Shown: in pieces, positions 8,861 through 16,169 of the stretch
How positions within the stretch are numbered: the first letter of the stretch is position 1
Layout: each line of letters starts with the position of its first letter
Source: Hymenobacter rigui
GTDB lineage: Bacteria; Bacteroidota; Bacteroidia; Cytophagales; Hymenobacteraceae
NCBI RefSeq assembly: GCF_003944715.1
Contig: NZ_RWIT01000008.1
Coordinates: 124,001-188,000 of the forward strand
Reading direction: 5' to 3'
DNA: 64,000 nt
The notes under the pieces: model-generated
The model's input: the letters and a program-made list of their open reading frames with translations, nothing else
The model's database searches: none
What the model was told of the DNA's origin: nothing
Position numbers and translations under genes: made by a program

Positions 8861-9224
8861 GATTCGTATGAATGAGTTTGCGTATTCTGTGTTGGGGCAT
8901 CCGCTCTGTTAACCGACGTACTTCCGCAGATACTCGGGTTTTATCGGAATATTTGTCAGTTATATGGCAAAAAAAAGAAATAATTTTGCTCAGCAAGCAA
9001 TCGCGTTTCCGTGTATGAGCAAGAGCTGACGGCAGGCTTAGACTCGTGATATAATAAGGACTCACTTCTCGGATCATCGTTCCGTTTGCGCTATTTCCCA
9101 TCGTGCTCCTGAACTGAAAAGACCTGAATGTGGTCGAAAAAAAACTTGTTTCTTAAAACGAAATAGTGAGAGCATCTTAAAGGTACCATCAATAAATAAT
9201 CAACCACGTAACCCCACAAAAACT
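8861..9224. promoter_or_regulatory. Divergent control region between ThiF-like gene and first precursor
   Basis: About 360 AT-rich bases between two divergent starts. Runs of A near 8967-8985 and 9137-9160 may be bent DNA. No exact match to the Bacteroidota -7 pattern TAnnTTTG was found by eye, so promoter positions are not fixed. A reverse frame at 8724-9101 overlaps the ThiF start and looks non-coding. Confidence 0.4.
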
Positions 9225-9518
9225 ATGGAACTGATGAATGATCCAGCTTTTCTGCAACGACTGGCTAAAAAAGTAGAAGAAGATGCTCAATTTAAGAAAA
9301 TCCTATTAGAAAACCCTACCGCGGGTTTAGAAACCTTCTTAGGACGTCGGGTTATTCTGCCTGAAGGGATGAAAATAGCAATTGTTGATCAAACAGAGCC
9401 TTCTACTATTTTCATCAACCTTCCATCTACACAAAACACAGAAGACGTTGAACTAACTGAAGAACAGCTTGATATTGTGTCCGGCGGTGTGGATGGAGGT
9501 TTGATACTCAAACCGTGA
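9225..9518 (+). CDS. NHLP-leader RiPP precursor 1 (short, Cys- and Ser/Thr-free core)
   Basis: A 97-residue peptide. The leader has the nitrile-hydratase-like pattern of proteusins: AQFKKILLENPTAGLETFLG, ILPEGMKIAIVDQTEPSTIF and INLP, then the recognition helix LTEEQLDIVSGG. Cleavage after GG would release only nine residues, VDGGLILKP, with no Ser, Thr or Cys, so lanthionine chemistry cannot act on it. A Lys and a C-terminal Pro are the reactive features. The stop TGA overlaps the GTG start of the cyclase gene at 9515. It is the precursor closest to the ThiF-like gene. A second possible start is the Met at 9234. Confidence 0.85.
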   Translation: MELMNDPAFLQRLAKKVEEDAQFKKILLENPTAGLETFLGRRVILPEGMKIAIVDQTEPSTIFINLPSTQNTEDVELTEEQLDIVSGGVDGGLILKP

Positions 9519-11479
9519 GCATATCTCGCATATTTATGTTACTAATTCTCCTGGTTCTAGCAAAAGGACCAGGAGAATTGCTATATGCGCAATCCGACTC
9601 CACAAAGGTCGGTAAAGAGGCGAATTTAACTAATGGCCAAACATCAGCCGACAGTCTTTTTAATCTTGGTGAAAAATACTTGAATTCCCAGCGGTATGAG
9701 CAATCCCTGTCGCTTTTCCAAAAAAGCATCAACCGGTATGCCCTTACTAATAATCACAAAAAAATAGGAGACTGCTTCAACTACATTGCAGTAATAAATT
9801 ATTTTCAAGGTGACTATTATAAAACAATATTCTTCTTCAAGAAGAGCATTGAATCATACAAAAAATCTAAATATAAAAAAGGAGTGGCATCACTGCTAAA
9901 TAACATAGGCAGTGTATATAACACCTCGGGAGACTATCTCAAAGCATTAGATTACTACAGGCAAGCTATTGTTATATTTGAAGAAGTTGGAGAGAAGGAG
10001 AATCTGGCTGTAGCTACCCGAAACATCGGGTTGATTTACATGGAGGGCAATGACTATAAGAATGCGATGGATCATTTTCGCAAATCTTATGCAATTCATA
10101 GAAAGTTAAACAATCGGAAAAATATTGGCGAAACCCTAATACCAATAGGGAAAGTGTATGCCAAAGAAGGTAGGTACGATAGTGCTTTCGAGAACCTTAC
10201 CAAAGCATTACAAATTGCAGACGAAGAGAGGGATAAGCAATTGCAAATCAGCGCGCTCGCTAGTTTAGGTGATTTGTTCTATGGGAAGTCAGACTACAAC
10301 CGGGCATTGCCTTATTACACTCGTTGCTTGACCTACGCAAATGAAGTAGGCAGATTGCAGTACCAAAGTGAATCGCAGATTGCCATTGGCAGCATTATGC
10401 ACAAGTTGGGAAGGAACAAAAGCTCAATAGTAAAATGCCAGGATGGATTGAGATTGGCCGAAAAACTGGGATCTATGTCCCAAAAGAAGAGTGGATGTGA
10501 TTGTCTGTACCAGGCACATAAGTCACTAGGTAACAATCGGCAGGCATTGCGCTATTATGAGCAAGCCAACGCGTACGAGGACAGCTTAAACTTAGCGGAA
10601 ACGTCCAATAGGATAATGGGCATGGAGTTCCAAAAGCAGCAGTTGGTTGATAGCATAGCTTACGTCAAAAAAGAGTATGCCGTAAAGCTCAGCCACAAAG
10701 AGGATGTGCGGCGCCGAGAAAAAAACAGAAATCTTATCGCCATCTCGCTGTGCTTTGTGCTCCTGATTGCGGCTGGCTTATGGAACCGGTTAGCCTACAC
10801 CAGAAAGGCTAAGTCGGCATTACAAATCGAGAAGGACCGATCCGAAACTTTACTATTAAACATCCTTCCAGAAGAAATTGCGGAGGAACTGAAGGAGAAA
10901 GGCAATGTGAGTGCCCAGGATTACGATCTGGTGTCGATCCTGTTTACCGACTTCAAGTCATTCACTGAGACCGCCGAAAAGATGACTCCCCAGAGCTTGG
11001 TCGAGGAAATAAATATATGCTTTAAAGCATTTGACCTGATTACAGAGAAATACCAGATCGAGAAGATAAAAACCATAGGGGACGCCTATATGGCAGCAGG
11101 GGGCATTCCTAAGGCGCACAAGGACTCAGCAAGAAACATCGTCTTGGCAGGGCTTGAGATGCAGGCGTTTATTAAGGATAGAGCCCTCGAGGGCTACCGG
11201 ACGAATCGCCCCGCCTTTGAAATGAGACTGGGCATCCACATTGGGCCAATCGTTGCCGGGATCGTTGGGGTGAGGAAGTTCCAGTACGACGTATGGGGGG
11301 ACACGGTCAATACGGCCAGCCGGATGGAGAGCAGCGGCATGGTAGGGAAAGTCAATATCAGCGAGGCGCTGTACCAGATCATCAAAGACGAAGATTGCTT
11401 CTCGTTTGAATACAGAGGCTACGTCCATGCCAAGGGTAAAGGGGAGGCAGCCATGTACTTCGTGGAGAAGTGCGCGTAG
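9515..11479 (+). CDS. TPR-repeat membrane protein with class III adenylate cyclase domain
   Basis: A 654-residue protein starting at GTG 9515, overlapping the precursor stop (GTGA). It has a signal peptide (MSISRIFMLLILLVLAKGPG...LYAQ), about eight TPR units (for example NIGSVYNTSGDYLKALDYYR), a transmembrane helix near residues 405-425 (LIAISLCFVLLIAAGLW), a short linker helix and a cytoplasmic class III cyclase domain. The metal-binding aspartates are in LFTDFKSFT and IGDAYMA. Lys in IEKIKTIGD and Asp in YDVWGDTVNTASR are the residues usually linked to ATP rather than GTP. It should make cAMP in response to signals sensed by the periplasmic TPR part. Coupling to a RiPP precursor is unusual. 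Confidence 0.9.
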   Translation: MSISRIFMLLILLVLAKGPGELLYAQSDSTKVGKEANLTNGQTSADSLFNLGEKYLNSQRYEQSLSLFQKSINRYALTNNHKKIGDCFNYIAVINYFQGDYYKTIFFFKKSIESYKKSKYKKGVASLLNNIGSVYNTSGDYLKALDYYRQAIVIFEEVGEKENLAVATRNIGLIYMEGNDYKNAMDHFRKSYAIHRKLNNRKNIGETLIPIGKVYAKEGRYDSAFENLTKALQIADEERDKQLQISALASLGDLFYGKSDYNRALPYYTRCLTYANEVGRLQYQSESQIAIGSIMHKLGRNKSSIVKCQDGLRLAEKLGSMSQKKSGCDCLYQAHKSLGNNRQALRYYEQANAYEDSLNLAETSNRIMGMEFQKQQLVDSIAYVKKEYAVKLSHKEDVRRREKNRNLIAISLCFVLLIAAGLWNRLAYTRKAKSALQIEKDRSETLLLNILPEEIAEELKEKGNVSAQDYDLVSILFTDFKSFTETAEKMTPQSLVEEINICFKAFDLITEKYQIEKIKTIGDAYMAAGGIPKAHKDSARNIVLAGLEMQAFIKDRALEGYRTNRPAFEMRLGIHIGPIVAGIVGVRKFQYDVWGDTVNTASRMESSGMVGKVNISEALYQIIKDEDCFSFEYRGYVHAKGKGEAAMYFVEKCA

Positions 11480-11707
11480 CTAAGGTCATAGCCTAAACAA
11501 GGTATACCTACGTTTTTTCGGATTATTTGGCAGGTTTGCAGAAAATGCACTATATATTTTTACAACATCAAACGACATCAATATCAGGGACGGTAAAACT
11601 CTTTTTTTCACAGCAAATAGCGGAAAATAATAGTTTATATTTTAACAGTTATTTTGGCGGATTTATAAAAAAAAGGCAAGTCAAATTTGTATCATAATTA
11701 GTAAAAG

Positions 11708-12043
11708 ATGGAACAGAGAAAACAAGAGGTTATCGAAGCAATCATATCTAAAGCCTGGGAAGATGCTAGCTTTAGAAAAGAGCTCCAGGTAGATCCCATC
11801 AAGGCAATAGAAAAGCTGATCGGTGTTAAAGTGGTAATACCAGAAGGAAAGAGTTTGGTCGTTACAGACCAAACCGACAAATCCAAGATATACGTTAACA
11901 TACCGGTAGAGCCTGAAGTGGAGAGCCTGGAGTTGACGGAAGAGCAGCTCGAAGCGGTAGCGGGTGGCGGCCATAAAATCTGGACTGATTTTGTCGGCAG
12001 TTTATTCCCTTCACTTGAACAGTGTTTAATATTCCAAAAGTAA
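11708..12043 (+). CDS. NHLP-leader RiPP precursor 2
   Basis: A 111-residue peptide. Leader: EAIISKAWEDASFRKELQVD, VVIPEGKSLVVTDQTDKSKI, YVNIPVEPEVESLELTEEQL, then EAVAGG. The predicted core has 24 residues, beginning GHKIWTDFVGSLFPSLEQ and ending CLIFQK. It holds one Thr, two Ser, one Cys, two Lys and several aromatics. One Ser/Thr-to-Cys thioether is possible in principle. The Lys residues would be substrates for acylation. It follows the cyclase gene after about 230 AT-rich bases and is probably transcribed from its own promoter. Confidence 0.85.
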   Translation: MEQRKQEVIEAIISKAWEDASFRKELQVDPIKAIEKLIGVKVVIPEGKSLVVTDQTDKSKIYVNIPVEPEVESLELTEEQLEAVAGGGHKIWTDFVGSLFPSLEQCLIFQK

Positions 12044-12215
12044 ATAATTGAATCAAATCAATTATTTGATAATCGTAGTCACAGAATTGTAATACTGAAT
12101 GACTTTTCGATTTTTGGCTGATCGGGCCTTAACAATTCTCACGACTCTCTACTCAATTACTGCAGATTTGAAAGCATAACGTTTTCAATGTTGCCTTAAC
12201 TTATAGAGCAGATAA

Positions 12216-12506
12216 AATTTTTTCAAAAAGTCAAAGTGTGTACGCTGAAATCGTACAAAAAGCTTGGGAAGACCCTCAGTTCAAAAGCGAACTGTTAGCT
12301 AATCCCACCCAGGCCATTGAGAAAGCCACTGGCCACAAATTCAACCTGCCCGAAGGCAAGACCCTGGTAGTGCGCGATCAGACCGACGAGTCCACGGTGT
12401 ATAAATATTAGGACAGAAAAATATTTAGTTCAAACTATCTGGCCTGAGCACAGAAGATGTCGAGTTAAACAAAGACCACTTCGAAGTCGTGGTTGAGGGG
12501 GCATTG
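12216..12506 (+). pseudogene. Decayed copy of NHLP precursor 3
   Basis: From about 12221 to 12400 the DNA is nearly identical to 12720-12898 in the intact precursor at 12710. The ATG is lost (aaaatttt in place of atggaatttt). After TCCACGGTGTA a small deletion changes the frame and gives an immediate stop (KY then TAG). The C-terminal part survives only as eroded remains (gaagatgtcgagttaaac, gaagtcgtggttgagggg). The near-identity of the first part points to a recent tandem duplication followed by inactivation. Confidence 0.85.
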
Positions 12507-12709
12507 TTACTTGGGATCCTTACTAAGTCGATCCATGGCATTCTGTTTCATGATTCTTCTACCAAGCCCATAGCTCCCCGCGGTTACTGATTTAGTTCTT
12601 CAACAGGAAACACTTAAGAAGCCCAAATGAAAAACAACTGGGCCTTCTAACAATCAACCATTATTAACCATCACCTTTTTTCAGTTAACCATTTTTAACA
12701 ACCAACCAC

Positions 12710-13039
12710 ATGGAATTTTCAAAAAGTCAAAGTGTGTACGCTGAAATCGTACAAAAAGCTTGGGAAGACCCTCAGTTCAAAAGCGAGCTGTTAGCTAATC
12801 CCACCCAGGCCATTGAGAAAGCCACTGGCCACAAATTCAACCTGCCCGAAGGCAAGACCCTGGTAGTGCGCGATCAGACCGACGAGTCCACGGTGTACAT
12901 AAATATTCCGGCTAAGCTGAACACGGAGGATGTCGAGTTGAACGAAGACCAACTCGAAGTCGTGGCTGGGGGACATGGCGGTGTGGATTTATCCATGCCA
13001 CCGCCTTTCTTCCCTCCTTACACCATTGATCCTATCTAG
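12710..13039 (+). CDS. NHLP-leader RiPP precursor 3 (proline-rich core)
   Basis: A 109-residue peptide. Leader: AEIVQKAWEDPQFKSELLAN, FNLPEGKTLVVRDQTDESTV, YINIPAKLNTEDVELNEDQL, then EVVAGG. The predicted core has 21 residues: HGGVDLSMPPPFFPPYTIDP plus a final I. Six prolines, two Phe and one Tyr make it quite unlike the other cores. One Ser and one Thr are present, and no Cys. The upstream region has repeated ttaaccat/aaccaaccac motifs. The intact leader and clean frame contrast with the dead copy 500 bases upstream. Confidence 0.85.
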   Translation: MEFSKSQSVYAEIVQKAWEDPQFKSELLANPTQAIEKATGHKFNLPEGKTLVVRDQTDESTVYINIPAKLNTEDVELNEDQLEVVAGGHGGVDLSMPPPFFPPYTIDPI

Positions 13040-13121
13040 CCTAGGTACTGACAATCTTTTTTCGTGGTCAAAACCGTTGAGCACAGCAAAATAAATCACC
13101 TATACATAGATCAAACAGAGC

Positions 13122-13346
13122 ATGAAAAATTCAATTAACCACAAGGTTAAGGCGCTGAAAGAAGACGCTGAAAATCAGGAGGAGTTCATGGAGAAACTCG
13201 CCGAGATCGATGAGGAAGGCCAACTTTCGGATGATGTGCTGGAGCAGATCAGTGGAGGTGCTGACCCCGGCAAAATTAGTGCGCTCATCGACCTGCCCAA
13301 TCTGGGCATGTTGACACCCGATTTTCCGACACCTGCAGAGTCCTAA
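13122..13346 (+). CDS. Double-glycine RiPP precursor with a short non-NHLP leader
   Basis: A 74-residue peptide with a charged helical leader (ALKEDAENQEEFMEKLAEID) and a double-glycine end, LSDDVLEQISGG. Unlike the neighbouring precursors it lacks the nitrile-hydratase-like region. The predicted core is 28 residues: ADPGKISALIDLPNLGML followed by TPDFPTPAES, with five prolines, two Thr, two Ser and no Cys. The C39 exporter could cleave it after GG. It is followed after 11 bases by a Cys-rich protein, which suggests a dedicated pair. Confidence 0.75.
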   Translation: MKNSINHKVKALKEDAENQEEFMEKLAEIDEEGQLSDDVLEQISGGADPGKISALIDLPNLGMLTPDFPTPAES

Positions 13347-13357
13347 ACGGGTAGGTC

Positions 13358-13753
13358 ATGGCTTCTCTACTCTGTCCCAGCTCGACTGCTAAGCCCGGTG
13401 CCGCACTTTTTGGTATTCAGGATGATACCGGCCACATTCAGTACCTCGAAGAAACAGTCATAATTGACCAGGTTTTCGTGGATACTGCCCGCCAGCAGGT
13501 CCGCCAGCCCGAGGAAAGGTTTCGGTTTGCTAGCAACTGTGCTAAATCCGGTTGTGGTCACTGGAGTTTGCAAAACAGCAACTGCGGTCTGGTGGGCAAA
13601 ATTGTTGAAGCCATGAACCGCCAAGCAGATGCTACGCTCATCGCCTGCGCTATCCGCACCCGCTGCCGATGGTACGATCAGGAAGGAGCGAATGCCTGCG
13701 CCAACTGCGACGAAGTGGTGCGCAACATCCGAACGCAGGAAGTAATGGCGTAA
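13358..13753 (+). CDS. Cys-rich small protein, putative metal- or Fe-S-binding
   Basis: A 131-residue protein. Seven cysteines fall in the ordered blocks NCAKSGCGHWSLQNSNCGLV, ACAIRTRCRWYDQEGANACA and NCDEVV, in addition to one near the N-terminus. From memory, small cyanobacterial proteins loosely labelled 'nitrogen fixation protein' and found beside RiPP genes have this same Cys/His order; I could not verify that here. The pattern suggests a bound metal or Fe-S cluster. It starts 11 bases after the precursor at 13122 and is probably cotranscribed. The opposite-strand frame at 13367-13798 is judged a shadow. Codon use is more GC-rich than in the adjacent precursors. Confidence 0.65.
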   Translation: MASLLCPSSTAKPGAALFGIQDDTGHIQYLEETVIIDQVFVDTARQQVRQPEERFRFASNCAKSGCGHWSLQNSNCGLVGKIVEAMNRQADATLIACAIRTRCRWYDQEGANACANCDEVVRNIRTQEVMA

Positions 13754-13828
13754 GGGGGGGAAGTACTCCCCGTAAAGTACTAGTTTATTGAGAGTCAATC
13801 TGATTTAACACTTTAATAACCGAACCCA

Positions 13829-14164
13829 ATGGAAATTGCAGCAGAACAAAAATTGAACGCAGAAATTGTACAAAAAGCTTGGGAGGATCCTCAATTCAAG
13901 GAGGAATTGATGAAAAATCCAGCAGCAACGATGGAGAAGTTTGCTGGCCACAAGCTCAATTTAGCTGAGGGGCAAAAACTAGTAGTAGTAGATCAAACAG
14001 ATACTTCTACGGTTTATTTCAATATTCCAAGAAAAGTTGATGTTGACAGCTTGGAGCTGACCGAGGAGCAATTGGAAACGGTTGCAGGTGGATCAACTCC
14101 GTTCTGTGCCATAGGTTATGGTTTTGTAGTTGGAATTGCTCTTTGGTCAGCAACACACGAGTAA
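13829..14164 (+). CDS. NHLP-leader RiPP precursor 5 (core starts Ser-Thr)
   Basis: A 111-residue peptide. Leader: AEIVQKAWEDPQFKEELMKN, LNLAEGQKLVVVDQTDTSTV, YFNIPRKVDVDSLELTEEQL, then ETVAGG. The predicted core is 23 residues, STPFCAIGYGFVVGIALW followed by SATHE. It is hydrophobic and Gly-rich, begins with Ser-Thr and has one Cys four residues later. Ser1 or Thr2 could be dehydrated and, with Cys5, form a thioether. It is paired with the next precursor 28 bases downstream. Confidence 0.88.
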   Translation: MEIAAEQKLNAEIVQKAWEDPQFKEELMKNPAATMEKFAGHKLNLAEGQKLVVVDQTDTSTVYFNIPRKVDVDSLELTEEQLETVAGGSTPFCAIGYGFVVGIALWSATHE

Positions 14165-14192
14165 AAAACAAACCAAATAAAATTTAGCAACA

Positions 14193-14546
14193 ATGGCTAC
14201 CGCAAAAGAACAACAAGAAGAAGGTGCAGAGTTAATGCAACTTTTAGCACAGAAAGCATGGGAAAGCTCCACTTTTAAAGAGCAGTTGATAAAAAATCCT
14301 GTGGAAACAATTGAACTCGTTACAGGAAAGAAAGTAACGATGTTTCAAAATAAGAAGATTGCAGTAGAAGATCAGACTGATGAGTCTGTGATCTATTTCA
14401 ACATTCCAGCCAAGCCTGACTTCGATGACCTAGCATTGACCGAAGAACAACTGGAAACGATTTCTGGTGGAACCACCGTAGTGTGCGGTGCCTATGTCCT
14501 TGGGGTATGTATTGGCTACGGTGTGTGCTGGGCTCTCTCTGATTAA
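14193..14546 (+). CDS. NHLP-leader RiPP precursor 6 (core starts Thr-Thr, three Cys)
   Basis: A 117-residue peptide. Leader: LLAQKAWESSTFKEQLIKNP, NKKIAVEDQTDESVIYFNIP, FDDLALTEEQLETISGG. The predicted core is 24 residues, TTVVCGAYVLGVCIGYGV followed by CWALSD. It opens with two Thr and carries Cys at core positions 5, 13 and 19 in a Gly/Val-rich hydrophobic stretch. Thr1 directly after GG is reminiscent of polytheonamide, where PoyF dehydrates Thr1. A perfect hairpin follows 20 bases after the stop. It is the best candidate substrate for the dehydratase at 17412. Confidence 0.88.
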   Translation: MATAKEQQEEGAELMQLLAQKAWESSTFKEQLIKNPVETIELVTGKKVTMFQNKKIAVEDQTDESVIYFNIPAKPDFDDLALTEEQLETISGGTTVVCGAYVLGVCIGYGVCWALSD

Positions 14547-14565
14547 CATTGTAGGAAACCTGTAG

Positions 14566-14620
14566 CATTCAAATCATTAAACACTCATTTTAAAAGAATG
14601 AGTGTTTAATGATTTGAATG
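14566..14620 (+). terminator. Perfect 24-bp inverted repeat, probable terminator or attenuator
   Basis: Arms at 14566-14589 and 14597-14620 are perfectly complementary (left arm begins cattcaaatcattaaacact), with a 7-base loop ttaaaag. The stem is AT-rich and is followed by attatttatg rather than a pure T run. It lies right after the last two precursors and before the membrane protein and enzyme genes, so it could keep precursor transcript high relative to enzymes, or protect the precursor mRNA 3' end. Confidence 0.75.
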
Positions 14621-14651
14621 ATTATTTATGTAAAAGCAAACCAAGAAAAAC

Positions 14652-14855
14652 ATGAAAACCAGAAATCTCAGTATCACCTTAATAATCCTCTTGGTTATTA
14701 TAGGTAGTGCAATAGCAAATCATTTCAGCTTTAACACGTTGACTTTTGAGAAGCCCTGGCTGGATGTTCTTTATAGTGTAGTCTTCATCATCTTGCTTTT
14801 TTTGTTGTTAAAAAAAAGTCGTAACAACAATCAAGATCATATTAAAACTAGTTAA
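14652..14855 (+). CDS. Small two-helix membrane protein, possible immunity protein
   Basis: A 67-residue protein with two hydrophobic helices, SITLIILLVIIGSAIANHF (about 6-24) and WLDVLYSVVFIILLFLLL (about 36-53), and a Lys/Asn-rich tail (KKSRNNNQDHIKTS). It sits between the precursors and the glycosyltransferase gene. Small membrane proteins in this position of bacteriocin clusters are often self-immunity factors, which is the inference here; no family was recognised. The start ATG follows aagaaaaac, a weak purine-rich ribosome-binding stretch. Confidence 0.65.
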   Translation: MKTRNLSITLIILLVIIGSAIANHFSFNTLTFEKPWLDVLYSVVFIILLFLLLKKSRNNNQDHIKTS

Positions 14856-14975
14856 AAAGGGTAACATTGGAAGTGAGCTTGCCATGAGGGTTGACCCAGT
14901 TCCAACACGAATTGAACGCAGTGTAGTCCATTGAACGGAAAAATCCGCATTTAATAATAAAATAATTGCATTTCG

Positions 14976-16169
14976 ATGAAAATCCTGACTATCCCATATA
15001 TTGCTGGTGGCCTTTCACACTTCGTCCCTGCCTACGTTTTACAACAGAGACATATAAGAAAAAACGCAGCTGTTAAAAATCATTTTTTAGTTAATCGTAC
15101 TATTCAAAGGTTTCTCATGATGCAAGGGATACCGTGTGCACCTATTGATTACGATTATACCGTTGAAGACAACACTCTTACCTTCGAGAATGTCTCGAGC
15201 ATGAGAGCGAGTATCATAAAAATGGAAAAAGAGGCTTACGATCAAGTTGAGCCATCACTGATTATCGAAGATAATTCTTTCTTGACTCCACTAATCGCCG
15301 AAAAAAATAATATACCTCGCATATCGATTCAGCGAACCGGAACTTTTAGATCCATCGATGAGCGCTATAGGAATAGCAATCACATACATTCTATTCAAAA
15401 AGGTCACTACAATGAAAAGTCAGAATTTATTTTGGATGTAAGCGACGTAAATTTAGCCGCATCTAATTGTAATGATCCTGATTTTAATTTTTTGCGACAG
15501 TATGTTAAGCCAAAAGCTAAAATAATTCCCGGAATACCAACAATTGAGCGCTTGCCAAATAATATCAAGAATAGAGAATCATACTTCTATTCAGGCCCGC
15601 TCCTTGTTATGGACAAGCCATCTAGTGAATTAACCGTTAGATTGGATGAATTTTTCAAAAATAATGGACAGAAGCCTGTTGTATTCATTACAACGGGCAC
15701 AATAGATAGAACTCCTATTGAGAATTTCATAGAGTTCTTCGCAAAACGCAACTATGCTATCATAACCACTTCTGACTGCATTGTAAATGAGGAATTTAAG
15801 CATGCCGTATTTTACAATAAGCTGCTTCCATTAAATTACATCTGCGGAATTTCTAACTTGGTTATTCATCAGTGTGGTTCAGGGATGTATCATTATCCAA
15901 TAATGAATCGGGTTCCTTCTCTAACAGTAGGCACCCTGTGTTACGACCGAGAAGATATAGCACAGAGACTGCAAGAACTTGGTGTTTCTGGTCATATTCC
16001 CCATCCAGATGACAACCCTAACTATTGGAATATTTTTCTTGAGTTAGTGAATAAGTTTGAGAAAAAAACATTAATAGACTTTAGCGCGGTAGATAAGTTG
16101 AGGTCTGAAATAAATGAAACAATCTCAAATTTTCAGATGGAAAGAGTTATCCAATACGCCGTAAGGTAA
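14976..16169 (+). CDS. GT-B fold glycosyltransferase (UGT/GT1-like)
   Basis: A 397-residue protein. The N-terminal half starts MKILTIPYIAGGLSHFVPAY, a Rossmann-type acceptor domain with a G-x-x-x-H loop. The C-terminal half has the nucleotide-sugar domain: KPVVFITTGTIDRTPIENFI, YAIITTSDCI and LPLNYICGISNLVIHQCGSG, followed by YDREDIAQRLQELGVSG. The HQCGSGMYHYPI to P...CYDRED arrangement matches the donor-binding signature of GT1/MGT enzymes, with D-R-E-D in place of the usual D-Q. It would transfer a sugar from an NDP-sugar to a small molecule or peptide. Position between the Ser/Thr/Cys-containing precursors and the dehydratase suggests peptide glycosylation; the acceptor is unknown. Confidence 0.8.
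   Translation: MKILTIPYIAGGLSHFVPAYVLQQRHIRKNAAVKNHFLVNRTIQRFLMMQGIPCAPIDYDYTVEDNTLTFENVSSMRASIIKMEKEAYDQVEPSLIIEDNSFLTPLIAEKNNIPRISIQRTGTFRSIDERYRNSNHIHSIQKGHYNEKSEFILDVSDVNLAASNCNDPDFNFLRQYVKPKAKIIPGIPTIERLPNNIKNRESYFYSGPLLVMDKPSSELTVRLDEFFKNNGQKPVVFITTGTIDRTPIENFIEFFAKRNYAIITTSDCIVNEEFKHAVFYNKLLPLNYICGISNLVIHQCGSGMYHYPIMNRVPSLTVGTLCYDREDIAQRLQELGVSGHIPHPDDNPNYWNIFLELVNKFEKKTLIDFSAVDKLRSEINETISNFQMERVIQYAVR

Noticed and set aside
8724..9101. Reverse frame upstream of the ThiF-like gene
   Set aside because: Overlaps the ThiF start out of frame and has no protein-like pattern.
13367..13798. Reverse frame opposite the Cys-rich protein
   Set aside because: The forward frame has the ordered Cys pattern and the short spacing to the upstream peptide gene; the reverse frame has no recognisable motif.
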